A stretch of 64,000 nucleotides of DNA, taken from NCBI RefSeq assembly GCF_033096005.1, contig NZ_AP026803.1:1234001-1298000 (forward strand), given 5' to 3'. Of this stretch, positions 31,239 to 40,925 are shown piece by piece. The number at the start of each line of letters is the position of its first letter. The first letter of the stretch is position 1. Source of the DNA: Lactobacillus xylocopicola (GTDB lineage: Bacteria > Bacillota > Bacilli > Lactobacillales > Lactobacillaceae). Made by a program: the position numbers and the translations under genes. The notes under the pieces are model-generated. The model saw nothing but the letters and a program-made list of their open reading frames with translations. It made no database searches and had not been told where the DNA came from.

Positions 31239-34200
31239 TTATTTAGAAATCTTGTTATCATCATCGGACTTATCGACAGGAGTTTCAGACTCGGTGGATT
31301 CTACCGGCTCACCGGCTTCACCGTCATCAGAAGCGTCAGCTGTTGCGGCTAACTTCTTCTTTTGCTGCTCTTCAGCCATCTTGGACAGGGTATCGATGTT
31401 CAAGTGCTCGTTTGAATCATCATCCATGTCACGCAATTCAATTTCCTTGTGATCCATGTCAAGAACACGAATATTCAATCCTAACGATTGTAATTCCTTA
31501 ACTAACACGCGGAAAGATTCAGGAACGCCTGGCTTTGGAATTCTTTCGCCTTTGACCACAGCTTCATAGGCCTTGACCCGGCCAACAACGTCATCTGACT
31601 TGTAAGTCAAGATCTCTTGCAGAGTGTACGCGGCACCATAAGCTTCAAGGGCCCAAACTTCCATTTCACCAAAACGCTGTCCACCAAACTGGGCTTTACC
31701 CCCAAGCGGTTGTTGAGTAACCAGCGAGTATGGCCCAATTGAACGGGCGTGAATCTTATCATCAACCATGTGGGTTAGCTTCAAGTAGTGCATAATTCCC
31801 ACCGAAACACGGTTATGGAAGGGTTCTCCTGTGCGGCCATCGTAAAGCACGGTCTTACCGTCGCGGTCAACACCGGCCTTGTGAACCGTATCCCAAACAT
31901 CATCTTCACTAGCACCATCAAATACCGGCGTAGCAACATGAATGCCGAGTCGGTTAGCAGCCCAACCCAAGTGTAATTCAAGCAGCTGTCCAATGTTCAT
32001 ACGTGAAGGGACACCCATTGGGTTCAAACAAATATCAACCGGTGTACCATCTGGTAAGTAGGGCATATCCTCTTCCGGGACAACGGCCGCAACCGTACCC
32101 TTGTTACCATGCCGCCCAGACATCTTGTCACCAACTTGAATTTTCCGTTTTTGCGCAATGTAAACACGAACTAAGGTATTAACGCCAGGTGCTAATTCGT
32201 CACCGTTCTCACGGGTATAGACTTTGACATCGCGGACAATTCCGCCACCACCATGCGGTACTCGAAGAGAAGTATCACGCACTTCGCGGGCTTTTTCACC
32301 AAAAATTGCGTGCAAGAGGCGCTCTTCGGCTGAAAGTTCAGTCACACCCTTAGGTGTAACCTTACCAACTAAAATATCGCCGTCATGAACTTCTGCTCCG
32401 ATGCGGACAATACCTTGACTGTCAAGGTCTTTTAGTGCATCCTCACCCACATTAGGTAATTCACGCGTAATTTCTTCAGGACCAAGCTTGGTATCACGTG
32501 CTTCTGACTCATAATCTTCAATACTGATTGAAGTGTACACATCATCCTTGACCAGGTGTTCTGAAAGCATAATGGCATCTTCATAGTTGTACATATTCCA
32601 AGTCATAAAGGCGATTACCGGGTTTTGACCCAAAGCCAGTTCGCCATGATCCATCGTTGGACCGTTAACAATCACTTCGCTCTCTTCAACCTTATCACCC
32701 AACTTAACGTTCGGTGTCTGGTTGTATGACTTAGAGTTATTTGACCGGCGGTACTTTTCAAGCGTGTACTTGTCTAAAGTTCCGTCTGCACGTCTAATTC
32801 TGATGGTATTGGCATCAACGTACTCAACTGTCCCAGCTGCTTCAGCCAAAACCGCAGCACCAGAATCGTGGGCGGCCCGATATTCCATACCAGTACCAAC
32901 TAAAGAGCTGTGCGGGTTGATAAGTGGAGCTGCCTGACGCTGTTGGTTGGCCCCCATCAATGCCCGGTTAGAGTCATCATTTTCTAGGAAAGGAATACAG
33001 GCGGAAGCAACCGACACAACCTGCTTAGGAATAACATCCATATAGTCGATCTTGTCTGGGCTAACTTCAATGTTGTCTTCCTTATGTCGCGCTAAAATCA
33101 AGTCGTCCTCAAAGGAACCATCCGGATTCAACTTAGCGTTGGCACCCGCAATGATGTAATTATCCTCAACGTCGGCAGTTAAGTAATCAATCCGGTCTGT
33201 AACCTTGTGGGTCGTCCAGTCGACCCGCCGATACGGCGTTTCAATAAAGCCGTACTTGTTAATCACCGCATAAGTAGCCAGCGAGTTAATTAGCCCGATG
33301 TTAGGACCTTCTGGTGTTTCGATTGGGCACAGACGGCCATATTGCGTATAGTGCACATCCCGAACTTCATATCCGGCACGATCCCGCGTCAAACCACCAG
33401 GTCCTAAGGCAGACATCCGGCGTTTGTGCGTTAACTCACCTAAGGGGTTGTGCTGATCCATAAACTGGGATAACTGCGATGAGCCAAAGAATTCCTTGAT
33501 GCTGGCGACAATCGGACGGATATTAATTAATTGTTGCGGGGTGACCGTTGATGGGTCTTGAATGGACATTCTTTCCCTTACAACCCGTTCCATTCGTGCT
33601 AAACCAATTCTAAATTGGTTTTCCATTAATTCACCAACCCGACGAATACGGCGATTACCTAAGTGATCAATGTCATCAGTATTACCAATACCATCTTGTA
33701 GCAGGAGGAAGTAATTGATTGAGGCCAAAACATCGGCTGGGGTCAGATACTTCACGTTCTCATCAATGTGACCATTAGAAATAAGTTTAACCACACGCTC
33801 GGGATTTACCTTGGAGTAGACCTTAATCTCCTGAACGCTAATTGGGTCTTGCAAAACCCCTTCTTTAGAAGGTTCATAAGTAACCATCTTGAAGTCATCA
33901 CGATCAAGGTACTGCTCAAGCGTTTCCATTAGCTCATGAGTAACTACAGTATCCTTCTTGGCAATGATTTCACCAGTATCTGGGTCTGCTAAAGTTTCAG
34001 CCAGTGTTTCACCATAAAGACGGTTCTTGAGCGACAACTTCTTGTTAACCTTGTACCGACCAACTGGTGCCAAGTCATAACGACGTGGATCAAAGAAGCG
34101 CGCATAGAGCAGTGAACGGGACGAATCGGTGGTCTTCGGTTCACCTGGACGCAAGCGCTCATAAACATCTTTCAGCGCTTCGGCAACCCGTGAATCGGCT

Positions 34201-34889
34201 GGGTTCTTATGTACATCCTTGTCTAAAGTGAATTGCAGCGTATCACTTTGACCAAAAATATCTAGAATTTCATCGTCTGAACCAATACCAAGAGCTCTAA
34301 TCAGAACGGTCAAAGGCAACTTACGAGTACGGTCCACACGCACGTATGAGACATTTTTGGCATCAGTTTCATATTCCAGCCAGGCACCGCGGTTAGGAAT
34401 AACCGTCGTGCCAAAGATTTCACGGCCATTCTTGTCATAGTCACCTGAATAATACACACTCGGGGACCTAACTAATTGAGAAACGATGACTCTTTCTGCA
34501 CCATTAATGATAAAAGAACCTGATTCCGTCATCAGCGGTAAATCGCCAAAAAAGACATCTTGGGTCTTGATTTCACCGGTTTTTTGGTTGGTCAACTTCA
34601 GCGTGACGTTCATTGGTGCAGAATAAGTTGCATCATGATCCCGGGCTTCATCGACAGTATACTTTGGCTTCTGCAGTTTGTAGCCAATATATTCCAGCGA
34701 TAGCTTACCTGAAAAGTCACTAATTGGCATAATGTCGTCAAAGACGTCCTTTATACCTTCATCCAAAAACCATTGATATGATTCGTTTTGGACATCTGTC
34801 AAGTTGGGTAATTTCAGCACTTCTTTAATGCGGGAAAAACTACGCCTTGTACGATGTTTGCCAAAATTTACTACGTGTCCGTTTAACAA
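31239..34889 (-). CDS. rpoB: DNA-directed RNA polymerase subunit beta
   Basis: 1216 residues. The rifampicin-pocket region ([20 protein letters not shown]) is wild-type-like, as are the [12 protein letters not shown] and downstream motifs. The start codon is TTG ([18 protein letters not shown]), with AAGGA about 11 nt upstream; the N-terminus matches other lactobacilli and there is no better start. An acidic, Ser/Glu/Asp-rich tail ends the protein. A promoter and a terminator-like hairpin lie in its leader. Confidence 0.98.
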   Translation of the reverse strand: MLNGHVVNFGKHRTRRSFSRIKEVLKLPNLTDVQNESYQWFLDEGIKDVFDDIMPISDFSGKLSLEYIGYKLQKPKYTVDEARDHDATYSAPMNVTLKLTNQKTGEIKTQDVFFGDLPLMTESGSFIINGAERVIVSQLVRSPSVYYSGDYDKNGREIFGTTVIPNRGAWLEYETDAKNVSYVRVDRTRKLPLTVLIRALGIGSDDEILDIFGQSDTLQFTLDKDVHKNPADSRVAEALKDVYERLRPGEPKTTDSSRSLLYARFFDPRRYDLAPVGRYKVNKKLSLKNRLYGETLAETLADPDTGEIIAKKDTVVTHELMETLEQYLDRDDFKMVTYEPSKEGVLQDPISVQEIKVYSKVNPERVVKLISNGHIDENVKYLTPADVLASINYFLLLQDGIGNTDDIDHLGNRRIRRVGELMENQFRIGLARMERVVRERMSIQDPSTVTPQQLINIRPIVASIKEFFGSSQLSQFMDQHNPLGELTHKRRMSALGPGGLTRDRAGYEVRDVHYTQYGRLCPIETPEGPNIGLINSLATYAVINKYGFIETPYRRVDWTTHKVTDRIDYLTADVEDNYIIAGANAKLNPDGSFEDDLILARHKEDNIEVSPDKIDYMDVIPKQVVSVASACIPFLENDDSNRALMGANQQRQAAPLINPHSSLVGTGMEYRAAHDSGAAVLAEAAGTVEYVDANTIRIRRADGTLDKYTLEKYRRSNNSKSYNQTPNVKLGDKVEESEVIVNGPTMDHGELALGQNPVIAFMTWNMYNYEDAIMLSEHLVKDDVYTSISIEDYESEARDTKLGPEEITRELPNVGEDALKDLDSQGIVRIGAEVHDGDILVGKVTPKGVTELSAEERLLHAIFGEKAREVRDTSLRVPHGGGGIVRDVKVYTRENGDELAPGVNTLVRVYIAQKRKIQVGDKMSGRHGNKGTVAAVVPEEDMPYLPDGTPVDICLNPMGVPSRMNIGQLLELHLGWAANRLGIHVATPVFDGASEDDVWDTVHKAGVDRDGKTVLYDGRTGEPFHNRVSVGIMHYLKLTHMVDDKIHARSIGPYSLVTQQPLGGKAQFGGQRFGEMEVWALEAYGAAYTLQEILTYKSDDVVGRVKAYEAVVKGERIPKPGVPESFRVLVKELQSLGLNIRVLDMDHKEIELRDMDDDSNEHLNIDTLSKMAEEQQKKKLAATADASDDGEAGEPVESTESETPVDKSDDDNKISK

Positions 34890-34968
34890 GGAGAAAACAT
34901 CCTTTCTATTCAGAGAAAGCTAATATTACATTTTGGTTACAATTTCAAAAAGCTGGAATTTTAAGCAT

Positions 34969-35002
34969 AAAAAAGACAAAAACAACTCCTGTCGTTTTTG
35001 TC
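34969..35002 (-). terminator. Terminator/attenuator in the rpoB leader
   Basis: GACAAAAAC (35002-34994) and GTTTTTGTC (34983-34975) form a perfect 9-bp stem followed by six U residues. It lies downstream of the rpoB promoter at 35068-35096 and upstream of the gene. Transcripts from that promoter must pass it, so it could attenuate rpoBC. It may also serve as the clpC terminator. Confidence 0.8.
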
Positions 35003-35067
35003 CTTTATTATTCTGCTGGACAATAGATCAGCAAAATCCTGAAAATCAGCTTTTTTAATCACCGCTA

Positions 35068-35096
35068 AATATAGCAAATAAATAGCTAACTGTCAA
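35068..35096 (-). promoter_or_regulatory. Promoter of rpoB-rpoC
   Basis: Perfect TTGACA at 35096-35091, a 17-nt spacer and TATATT at 35073-35068, immediately after the clpC stop. The leader to rpoB is about 170 nt. Confidence 0.85.
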
Positions 35097-35101
35097 CCTC
35101 T

Positions 35102-37600
35102 TCACCTTGAAGCAACCAGCTTGTTTTTGCTAATCGGTTCAATGTCAAATTTGAGCTTATCATGGTTGCAGCCAATCTTGAGGAGGTCACCAGACTTAAG
35201 CTCGCCCTTAATTAATAAGGAAGCAATCTTGTCCTCCATGTCAGACTCAATTGCCCGACGTAGCGGCCTGGCCCCCATCTCTGGGTTGTAACCATCCTTA
35301 GCAATCTTATCAAGCGCAGCTCGAGATATCTTTAGTTGAATGCCAAGCTTGTGCAGGCGGTCAATTAACTTCCGGGTCAACAAAGTCACAATCTGACGCA
35401 ATTGCTTGTGGTCCAATTCATCAAAAATAATGGATTCATCCACCCGATTCAAGAATTCAGGCCGGAAGAACTGTTTCAATGCTTGTTGCACCCGCTCTTG
35501 GCGCAATTTGGTCTGACTGGTGTGATCAGCCGCAAAGCCAACCGCCTTAGTTTCAAAGAGTGACCGCGAACCCAGGTTAGAGGTCATAATGACAATCGTA
35601 TTCTTAAAGTCCACTTTACGGCCTTTGGAATCAGTCAAAAAGCCATCATCAAGCACCTGCAACAACAAGTTAAAGACATCTGGGTGAGCTTTTTCCACCT
35701 CATCGAGCAGAACTACTGAATAAGGATGACGCCGAACTTGTTCGGACAGTTGACCGCCTTCGTCGTAACCAACATAACCAGGAGCTGAACCAATTAACTT
35801 GCTACTAGCAACCTGGTCCATGTATTCAGACATGTCAATTCTGATTAGATTGTTTTCGGAACCAAAAATGGCCGCGGCAATTGCCTTGGCGAGTTCTGTC
35901 TTACCGACACCGGTCGGACCCAAGAAGAGGAAGGAGCCAATCGGCCGATTCTCATCCTTGATGCCACTACGGCTACGGCGAACAGCTCGACTAACAGCGG
36001 ATACGGCCTTATCTTGACCAATGATCCGCCGGTGCAAGTCTCCTTCTAAGTTAGCCAACTGCTTGGTCTCGTTCCGGTTCATTTGCGTTACCGGTACTCC
36101 AGTCCAGTTAGAGACAACTTTAGCAATATCTTCAGGTTGCACCGCTGACTTGCCAATCGCCGAATTCTCTAAGCGGTCTGCCAACTTATCTTGACGTAAT
36201 TGCAAGCTATTCTGCTTATCCTGCAGCTCGGCCGCCTTCACGAAGTTTTGATTGACGGCCGCCTGATTCTTCTGTTCAATCACCTTTTTAAGTTGCTCAT
36301 TTAGCTGAACCAATTGATTGTTTGAACCACGGCCAGACTTAATCTTCACAGCCGCACTGGCCTCATCAATCAAGTCAATAGCCTTATCGGGCAAGTAACG
36401 GTTAGTAATATAGCGGCTTGACAGGTCAATGGCATTCTTCAAGGCCGCTTCCGAAATATTGACGTGGTGGAAGTGCTCGTACTTGGACTTTAAACCGGTT
36501 AAAATTGCCAGGGATTCTGCCCGTGACGGCTCATTCAGCCGGACAATCTGAAAGCGGCGCGCCAGCGCCTGATCCTTTTCCACGTATTTTTGGTACTCAT
36601 CAAAGGTAGTAGCGCCAATCATTTGGATGTCGCCCCGGGCTAGCGACGGCTTCAAAATATTTGCTGCATCAATTGAACCCTCAGCACCACCAGCTCCGAT
36701 TAAGGTGTGCATCTCATCCACAAAGAGAATGATACTACCGTCTTCAGTGATTTCTTTGATAATTTTCTTTAAGCGATCTTCAAACTCGCCGCGATATTTA
36801 GTCCCTGCAACTAGTCCGCCCAAGTCCAATGAAACCACCTGCTTGTCCAACAAGTCGTAGGGAACTTGTTTATTAACGATTGCAGTTGCAATAGCTTCGG
36901 CTACAGCTGTCTTACCAACACCAGGCTCACCAATCAAGACAGGATTATTCTTATTACGCCGCGACAGAATTTCAATTACCCGCGCTACTTCACGATCGCG
37001 CCCGATCACAGGATCGATTCGGCCATTTTCTGCACGTTCATTCAGGTTGACTGAAACCTGGTCAAGCGTCGGCGTAGCACTTTGAGCAGCTACACCACCA
37101 TCGTCAGGTCCGCCATAATTCGACCAGCCATCTTCACTTTGATTGCTGCTCCCCATTGCCTCATCTTCACCCAAGCTATGAAAGATATCGTTACGTAAGC
37201 CATCCAAATCAATATTTAAGTTGCGTAAAATAACGGTCGCCAAAACCTGTTCATTGAGCAGCAGACCCAGCAAAATGTGACAGGTCCTAATTTTAGCTGA
37301 TCCTTCACGTTCAGCCAGAGTACCCGCATAAGCCAAAACCATGCTAAGACGCGGTGACATCTCCATGTAGCTGGTCTTGCCTGCCGAACCGTAGCCGGTA
37401 TAACGCTCAATTTCTTCACGAATTGTCTTTGGTGTTGCGCCCCAAGCTCGCAAATCTTTGCCCGCTTCGCCATCAGACTCAATAACCATTGCTAGTAGCA
37501 CGTGTTCAGTACCAATCAAGCGATGGTGAAACGCTTGCGCTTGCTCACGAGCAATCTCTAAAACTTGATTTGCGCTCGTAGTATAAGATTTTTTCATCAT
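35102..37600 (-). CDS. clpC: ATP-dependent Clp protease ATP-binding subunit ClpC
   Basis: 832 residues. An N-domain (about 1-145) with two Clp repeats, AAA D1 with GEPGVGKT near 225, a UVR-like coiled middle domain (about 430-470), AAA D2 with [10 protein letters not shown] near 558, and the [20 protein letters not shown]alker B region. It unfolds substrates for ClpP and acts in general protein quality control. In Bacillus it sits in the ctsR-mcsA-mcsB-clpC operon; here it stands alone with GGTGGTG before the ATG, and I see no ctsR next to it. Confidence 0.97.
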   Translation of the reverse strand: MMKKSYTTSANQVLEIAREQAQAFHHRLIGTEHVLLAMVIESDGEAGKDLRAWGATPKTIREEIERYTGYGSAGKTSYMEMSPRLSMVLAYAGTLAEREGSAKIRTCHILLGLLLNEQVLATVILRNLNIDLDGLRNDIFHSLGEDEAMGSSNQSEDGWSNYGGPDDGGVAAQSATPTLDQVSVNLNERAENGRIDPVIGRDREVARVIEILSRRNKNNPVLIGEPGVGKTAVAEAIATAIVNKQVPYDLLDKQVVSLDLGGLVAGTKYRGEFEDRLKKIIKEITEDGSIILFVDEMHTLIGAGGAEGSIDAANILKPSLARGDIQMIGATTFDEYQKYVEKDQALARRFQIVRLNEPSRAESLAILTGLKSKYEHFHHVNISEAALKNAIDLSSRYITNRYLPDKAIDLIDEASAAVKIKSGRGSNNQLVQLNEQLKKVIEQKNQAAVNQNFVKAAELQDKQNSLQLRQDKLADRLENSAIGKSAVQPEDIAKVVSNWTGVPVTQMNRNETKQLANLEGDLHRRIIGQDKAVSAVSRAVRRSRSGIKDENRPIGSFLFLGPTGVGKTELAKAIAAAIFGSENNLIRIDMSEYMDQVASSKLIGSAPGYVGYDEGGQLSEQVRRHPYSVVLLDEVEKAHPDVFNLLLQVLDDGFLTDSKGRKVDFKNTIVIMTSNLGSRSLFETKAVGFAADHTSQTKLRQERVQQALKQFFRPEFLNRVDESIIFDELDHKQLRQIVTLLTRKLIDRLHKLGIQLKISRAALDKIAKDGYNPEMGARPLRRAIESDMEDKIASLLIKGELKSGDLLKIGCNHDKLKFDIEPISKNKLVASR

Positions 37601-37662
37601 AGCACCACCTTTAAAAATAATGTGTTTCCACTATAAACTTTTTGGCTAAATTGTAAAATATT

Positions 37663-37712
37663 CCGGCTCCACTAGCCGGGACTTTTTGGCCCAAAACATT
37701 GCCACCATTATA
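37663..37712 (-). promoter_or_regulatory. clpC upstream region: probable -10 box and leader hairpin
   Basis: A TATAAT at 37712-37707 lacks a good -35 partner. Just downstream, CCGGCT/AGCCGG (37663-37679) forms a strong short hairpin in the leader. I found no tandem GGTCAAA repeat (CtsR operator) and no CIRCE element. The rest of the interval to 37919 shows nothing I can name. Confidence 0.35.
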
Positions 37713-37919
37713 GCAAAGACTACCTCCTGACGCTAATTTTCCTCCTTTTAGCATGTTTAATAAAGTAAAAAGCTGGTAGCTGACCTGTCGTCGACGTCAA
37801 GTTAGCTGGTTACTTATAAAGTAATTAATCATGCAAGGCCAATCTAGGTAACTTTTAAGAGAAACAGAAACCAATTTTTTAAATCTTTTTCATCGGGGTA
37901 TAAATTTAAATTATTTATC

Positions 37920-37944
37920 AAAAAAGCCACCCAAAGGTGACTTT
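37920..37944 (-). terminator. Terminator after the 194-residue gene
   Basis: AAGTCACC, a CTTTG-type loop and GGTGGCTT (one G-U pair) run into a U-rich tail, about 33 nt after the stop at 37977. It supports that gene as a real transcription unit. Confidence 0.75.
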
Positions 37945-37976
37945 CTAATTTATATTGTCTGAATAAAACTAAACAA

Positions 37977-38561
37977 CTACTTCTGCTTAAGATATTGTTC
38001 GTAGAGATAATTATCTTGTGCAACAAATTCCAGTGTTAATATGTCATTGATATTGGTTGGTTCTTTACTGATTTCGTCAGTTGTGTCAAATTCATAATCT
38101 TTGCAATACGATTCTTCGTCAATCATTACTTTTTGTTCATCAACTGAAACAACTCTTCCAGTTTTATAAAGGTCACTTTTTTCATCCGTAATCGATACAT
38201 AAAAGCCATTGTCATAGCAATATTTCAATATTGCATTAATACTTTGTTTAGGCATTTCTTGATATATTTTTTCTAGATTTAGCGGGTCAAAATTATTATG
38301 CTTTTTTTGATACGCTATATAAAAATCAAACATTTTAGTGTAATTATCTTCACATTCTAGTCTTTCGATATTTGTTTTCTTACACAAAGTGTAAACCAGT
38401 AAAGTGCCATTATCATCAATAATTTGAAAAATATAGTATTGTCCTAAATCAGCAACCATGTAGCCTAATGTAAAGGTGCCATTTGATTGGGATTTGCCAA
38501 ACTTTTCTATTAAAATATCCTTATTAAGATAATTGTTCCAATCTTTTCTCTTAATTATCAT
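37977..38561 (-). CDS. Hypothetical protein, 194 residues
   Basis: I do not recognise the family. The protein is soluble-looking, with no signal peptide or membrane segment, and is rich in Tyr, Asp, Lys and Asn. GAGGAG lies 7 nt before the ATG and a good terminator follows. It sits in an AT-rich patch after a small membrane-protein gene and a broken peptidase-like gene on the same strand, so the three may have come in together. AT-rich codon use differs from the flanking ribosomal and clpC genes. Confidence 0.75.
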   Translation of the reverse strand: MIIKRKDWNNYLNKDILIEKFGKSQSNGTFTLGYMVADLGQYYIFQIIDDNGTLLVYTLCKKTNIERLECEDNYTKMFDFYIAYQKKHNNFDPLNLEKIYQEMPKQSINAILKYCYDNGFYVSITDEKSDLYKTGRVVSVDEQKVMIDEESYCKDYEFDTTDEISKEPTNINDILTLEFVAQDNYLYEQYLKQK

Positions 38562-38724
38562 AAATAAACTCCTCTATTTGTTTTGCTTCCAGCTTTTTTC
38601 AATTTTTTCTTTTCTAGTTTATGTTTTTGTCTTTGACCTCTTTGATGTTTGGTTTTTTACTATTTCTCGCATTAGTCCTATGTTCCTTCTTACTTAATAT
38701 TTTTTAAGTTTCTATAACTAGGTA
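38562..38724 (-). other. Intergenic, AT-rich, nothing recognised
   Basis: A purine-rich minus-strand stretch between the small membrane-protein gene and the 194-residue gene. No convincing promoter or terminator, which leaves open read-through from the upstream pair. Confidence 0.4.
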
Positions 38725-39105
38725 TTAATTATCTGCTTTTTTTACAGTTCGACGATTTAAAAAAACAAGAATAAATAATATGGTTATTATCGCTAAAATT
38801 ATTATTACAACTTCAACTTGCCCATCCCAAGCACCATACAAAATAAGATTATACAGACAGTTCAAAACAGAACAACTAAAAAAGCCCACCGCAAAAAGCT
38901 CTACATTTAATTTACTAAAAATAGCAATTGCTTGGAAAATACAAGCAATAATTAATAATAGACCACCAATGACGTATATTAGACTAAATGTTCTAAATTC
39001 AAAGATTACATTACCGATTTCTCCGACTTCATTAAATAAAAGCCAAAATCCCAATAAGACTCCTAAACTATCTAAAATAGCTGATACAATTTTTATCATT
39101 TTCAT
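38725..39105 (-). CDS. Small membrane protein with four predicted transmembrane segments
   Basis: 126 residues. Hydrophobic stretches at about 5-25, 38-60, 68-90 and 98-117 suggest four membrane helices with a basic tail (NRRTVKKADN). GAGG lies 9 nt before the ATG, and the gene starts 2 nt after the stop of the peptidase-like pseudogene, so it was co-translated with it. A partner or protective role for the secreted protein is a guess from position only. Confidence 0.7.
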   Translation of the reverse strand: MKMIKIVSAILDSLGVLLGFWLLFNEVGEIGNVIFEFRTFSLIYVIGGLLLIIACIFQAIAIFSKLNVELFAVGFFSCSVLNCLYNLILYGAWDGQVEVVIIILAIITILFILVFLNRRTVKKADN

Positions 39106-39107
39106 AA

Positions 39108-39727
39108 TTAATACCTCGTTACTTTACAAATATATTTAGGTACAAAAGAACCAACGAAATTTTCGATTAATCCATGAGGCGTAACAATATGTGGTATACC
39201 ACGGTAATTGGTCAATGCTGACTTTGTTGCTCCCCACCAATAAGCTAAATATACATATTTAGAACAATACGAGGGACTCTTATGATACAAGTTTATCATA
39301 TATGATGGATTAGTTTTCCGATACTTGTAATTGTAGGCATAGGTAGCAGCTTTATTTGCATAAGCTGTATGAAATTTTATTCGATAAACAACCACATTTT
39401 TTTGACCTCCAGAATTTCTTCTAAAAAAAGTCGCTTTGCTGGTATGAGTTGAAATCTTTTTCCCTGGCATTTCCAAAGCATATTTTGATGAAGTGGCAAT
39501 TGCTGCGTGACCCATCATAGAATTAGTGATATTCCTACCAAAATATCTCCCACTTTCATCTATAGCCTGAATGAGCAGCAACACTGCCACCTGTACCCTC
39601 TTTGATAAGCAATACGAAATTGATTTGATGAACTCCTCCTACTGGCTTTAGCCGCATTTACACTTTTTTGGAGCACTAAAGTTAAGAAACAGTGTAATCC
39701 AATTATTAGACTCAAAAATTTCAACAT
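39108..39727 (-). pseudogene. Secreted YiiX/NlpC-P60-like cysteine peptidase, frameshifted
   Basis: The intact 3' part (to 39590) has MGHAAIATSS, then a Tyr-rich middle and SPSYCSKYVYLAYWWG, a pattern like permuted papain-fold (YiiX/NlpC-P60-like) proteins with a His near the N-terminus and a later Cys. It has no signal peptide by itself. In a different frame upstream, an ATG at 39727 starts a clear signal sequence (MLKFLSLIIGLHCFLTLVLQ, ending NAAKA) followed by SSSNQFRIAYQRG. A third frame joins them with GTGGSVAA. At least one, probably two, single-base shifts at 39555-39605 therefore separate signal and enzyme. Family call is tentative. Confidence 0.6.
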
Positions 39728-39848
39728 TTATATAATAATCTAGCAAAAACCTTTTTTTATTTATTATTGTGGGCGGCAAGTTTATTGGTGTTTATTCAGG
39801 TAACGCAATAAATAATTATCAGTTAGTATTTTTTTGATTTCTCGTATG

Positions 39849-39876
39849 TTAAAGTTATTTAGTTAAAAAATATATT
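39849..39876 (+). promoter_or_regulatory. Possible promoter of the small membrane-protein gene at 39917
   Basis: TTAAAG, a 16-nt spacer and TATATT in a very AT-rich stretch. The AT content makes chance matches likely. Confidence 0.35.
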
Positions 39877-39916
39877 ATCGATTTGATAAGCACTTATTCA
39901 GAAAGTGAGAAATTAC

Positions 39917-40132
39917 ATGTTTTATGGTTTAGAAGACCCAATAGATTGGATTGTTGTTTTAATTATTAACGCAGGATTATGGACAGCTGCAACATATGTT
40001 TTATGGAACAAAGTTACACTATGGATTGCAAAAGACATGTTCAATAAAGAATTGCCTGAAGGGACATGGAAACATGCATTTGTTGCAGGATTAGTGTTAA
40101 TGTTCTTCATGATTGTTTTAAGGTATTACTAG
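39917..40132 (+). CDS. Small membrane protein, 71 residues
   Basis: Unknown family. Two hydrophobic segments (DWIVVLIINAGLWTAATYVL and FVAGLVLMFFMIVL) flank a polar loop with KDMFNKELPEGTWKH. The ATG at 39917 is preferred over a GTG four codons upstream, which falls in the weak GTGAG ribosome binding site. A clean terminator follows after 5 nt, which supports an independent gene. It is on the opposite strand to its neighbours. Confidence 0.65.
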   Translation: MFYGLEDPIDWIVVLIINAGLWTAATYVLWNKVTLWIAKDMFNKELPEGTWKHAFVAGLVLMFFMIVLRYY

Positions 40133-40137
40133 ATAGC

Positions 40138-40160
40138 AAGTCCGACGATCGGGCTTTTTT
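40138..40160 (+). terminator. Terminator after the 71-residue membrane protein gene
   Basis: AAGTCCGA, a 3-nt loop and TCGGGCTT (one G-U pair) followed by a run of U residues. Confidence 0.8.
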
Positions 40161-40256
40161 ACATAATACACACCATCTAATATGGCTTATTTCAGCCCTC
40201 TAAACGTCTTCAATCAGCTAAACATAATCTACCAACAGCGATAATAAAAAGGCATA

Positions 40257-40376
40257 TTACCCGCCCTGCTCTTCTTTAGTCCCGTTCTTAGACAGAACAT
40301 TTTTAATATAGAAGTTTACAAACCGTTTGACACTCCTTGAAGTTGCCTTTAAATCAGCGTTTCTACTATCTTTCAT
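40257..40376 (-). CDS. Possible small protein of 39 residues
   Basis: ATG at 40376 preceded by GGGGGAGTT, so a ribosome binding site is present but the spacing is short. The peptide is basic and hydrophilic with an FVNFYIKNVLS centre. No homology recognised, no obvious promoter or terminator. It could be chance in an otherwise empty 400-base interval between two terminators. Confidence 0.25.
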   Translation of the reverse strand: MKDSRNADLKATSRSVKRFVNFYIKNVLSKNGTKEEQGG

Positions 40377-40480
40377 AACTCCCCCACATTAAATATCTAA
40401 GGTTAGCCCACTTGCACGTATACTTAAAAACATGAAGTTTTTTAACCGATTGGGGCCAATTTCAGAAAAGTGGAAAAAAC

Positions 40481-40525
40481 AAAAATGCCTTCATACCAAC
40501 GCTTTAAGCCGTTAGTACAAAGGCA
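40481..40525 (-). terminator. Terminator after tRNA-Pro
   Basis: TGCCTT...AAGGCA outer stem with an inner CTAACG/CGTTGG stem, followed by five U residues, 13 nt after the tRNA-Pro gene. Confidence 0.8.
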
Positions 40526-40537
40526 AAATTCTCAAAA

Positions 40538-40611
<74 letters not shown>

Positions 40612-40617
40612 TTCAAT

Positions 40618-40646
40618 AAAAAACCCACCGCTTACGGTGGGTTTTT
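40618..40646 (-). terminator. Terminator-like hairpin between tRNA-Gly and tRNA-Pro
   Basis: AAAAACCCACCG, a TAAG loop and CGGTGGGTTTTTT: a near-perfect 12-bp stem followed by U residues. It ends 7 nt before the tRNA-Pro gene on the same strand. Confidence 0.85.
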
Positions 40647-40652
40647 AGATAG

Positions 40653-40724
40653 AGCGGAAGACGGGATTCGAACCCGCGACCCCCACCATGGCAAGGTGAT
40701 GTTCTACCACTGAACTACTTCCGC
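40653..40724 (-). tRNA. tRNA-Gly (anticodon GCC)
   Basis: 72 nt cloverleaf. Acceptor arm GCGGAAG/CTTCCGC, D arm GTTCAGTGGTAGAAC, anticodon loop TTGCCAT, and T arm with GGTTCGAATCC. CCA is not encoded. It reads GGC and GGT codons. Confidence 0.97.
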
Positions 40725-40736
40725 AAGACAGGTATT

Positions 40737-40764
40737 ATTATAGCAAACCAAGTTGAATTTGCAA
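40737..40764 (-). promoter_or_regulatory. Promoter of tRNA-Gly
   Basis: TTGCAA at 40764-40759, a 16-nt spacer and a perfect TATAAT at 40742-40737, about 13 nt before the mature 5' end. A TTGACA a little farther upstream (40777-40772) is too far to pair. Confidence 0.75.
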
Positions 40765-40858
40765 CTACTTTTGTCAAATAATTCAAAAAATATCGGTATG
40801 GGCAATAAGACAAGGCTTATCAATGTTAGGCAGTGCAAGCTGAATGACTTTGTCAGAC

Positions 40859-40888
40859 TTGACGCTTTCTGCCAAGAAAAGCTATTAT
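40859..40888 (+). promoter_or_regulatory. Promoter of the DUF2785 gene
   Basis: TTGACG at 40859-40864, an 18-nt spacer and TATTAT at 40883-40888, about 37 nt before the ATG. Confidence 0.5.
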
Positions 40889-40925
40889 TTACCTACACGA
40901 TACCGATTTTATCAAGGAGCAGAAC

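Noticed and set aside
36866-37054. Small plus-strand ORF within clpC
   Set aside because: Antisense to the ClpC D1 ATPase core; no independent evidence.
37844-38026. 60-codon minus-strand ORF overlapping the end of the 194-residue gene
   Set aside because: It runs through the terminator hairpin at 37920-37944 and has no ribosome binding site.
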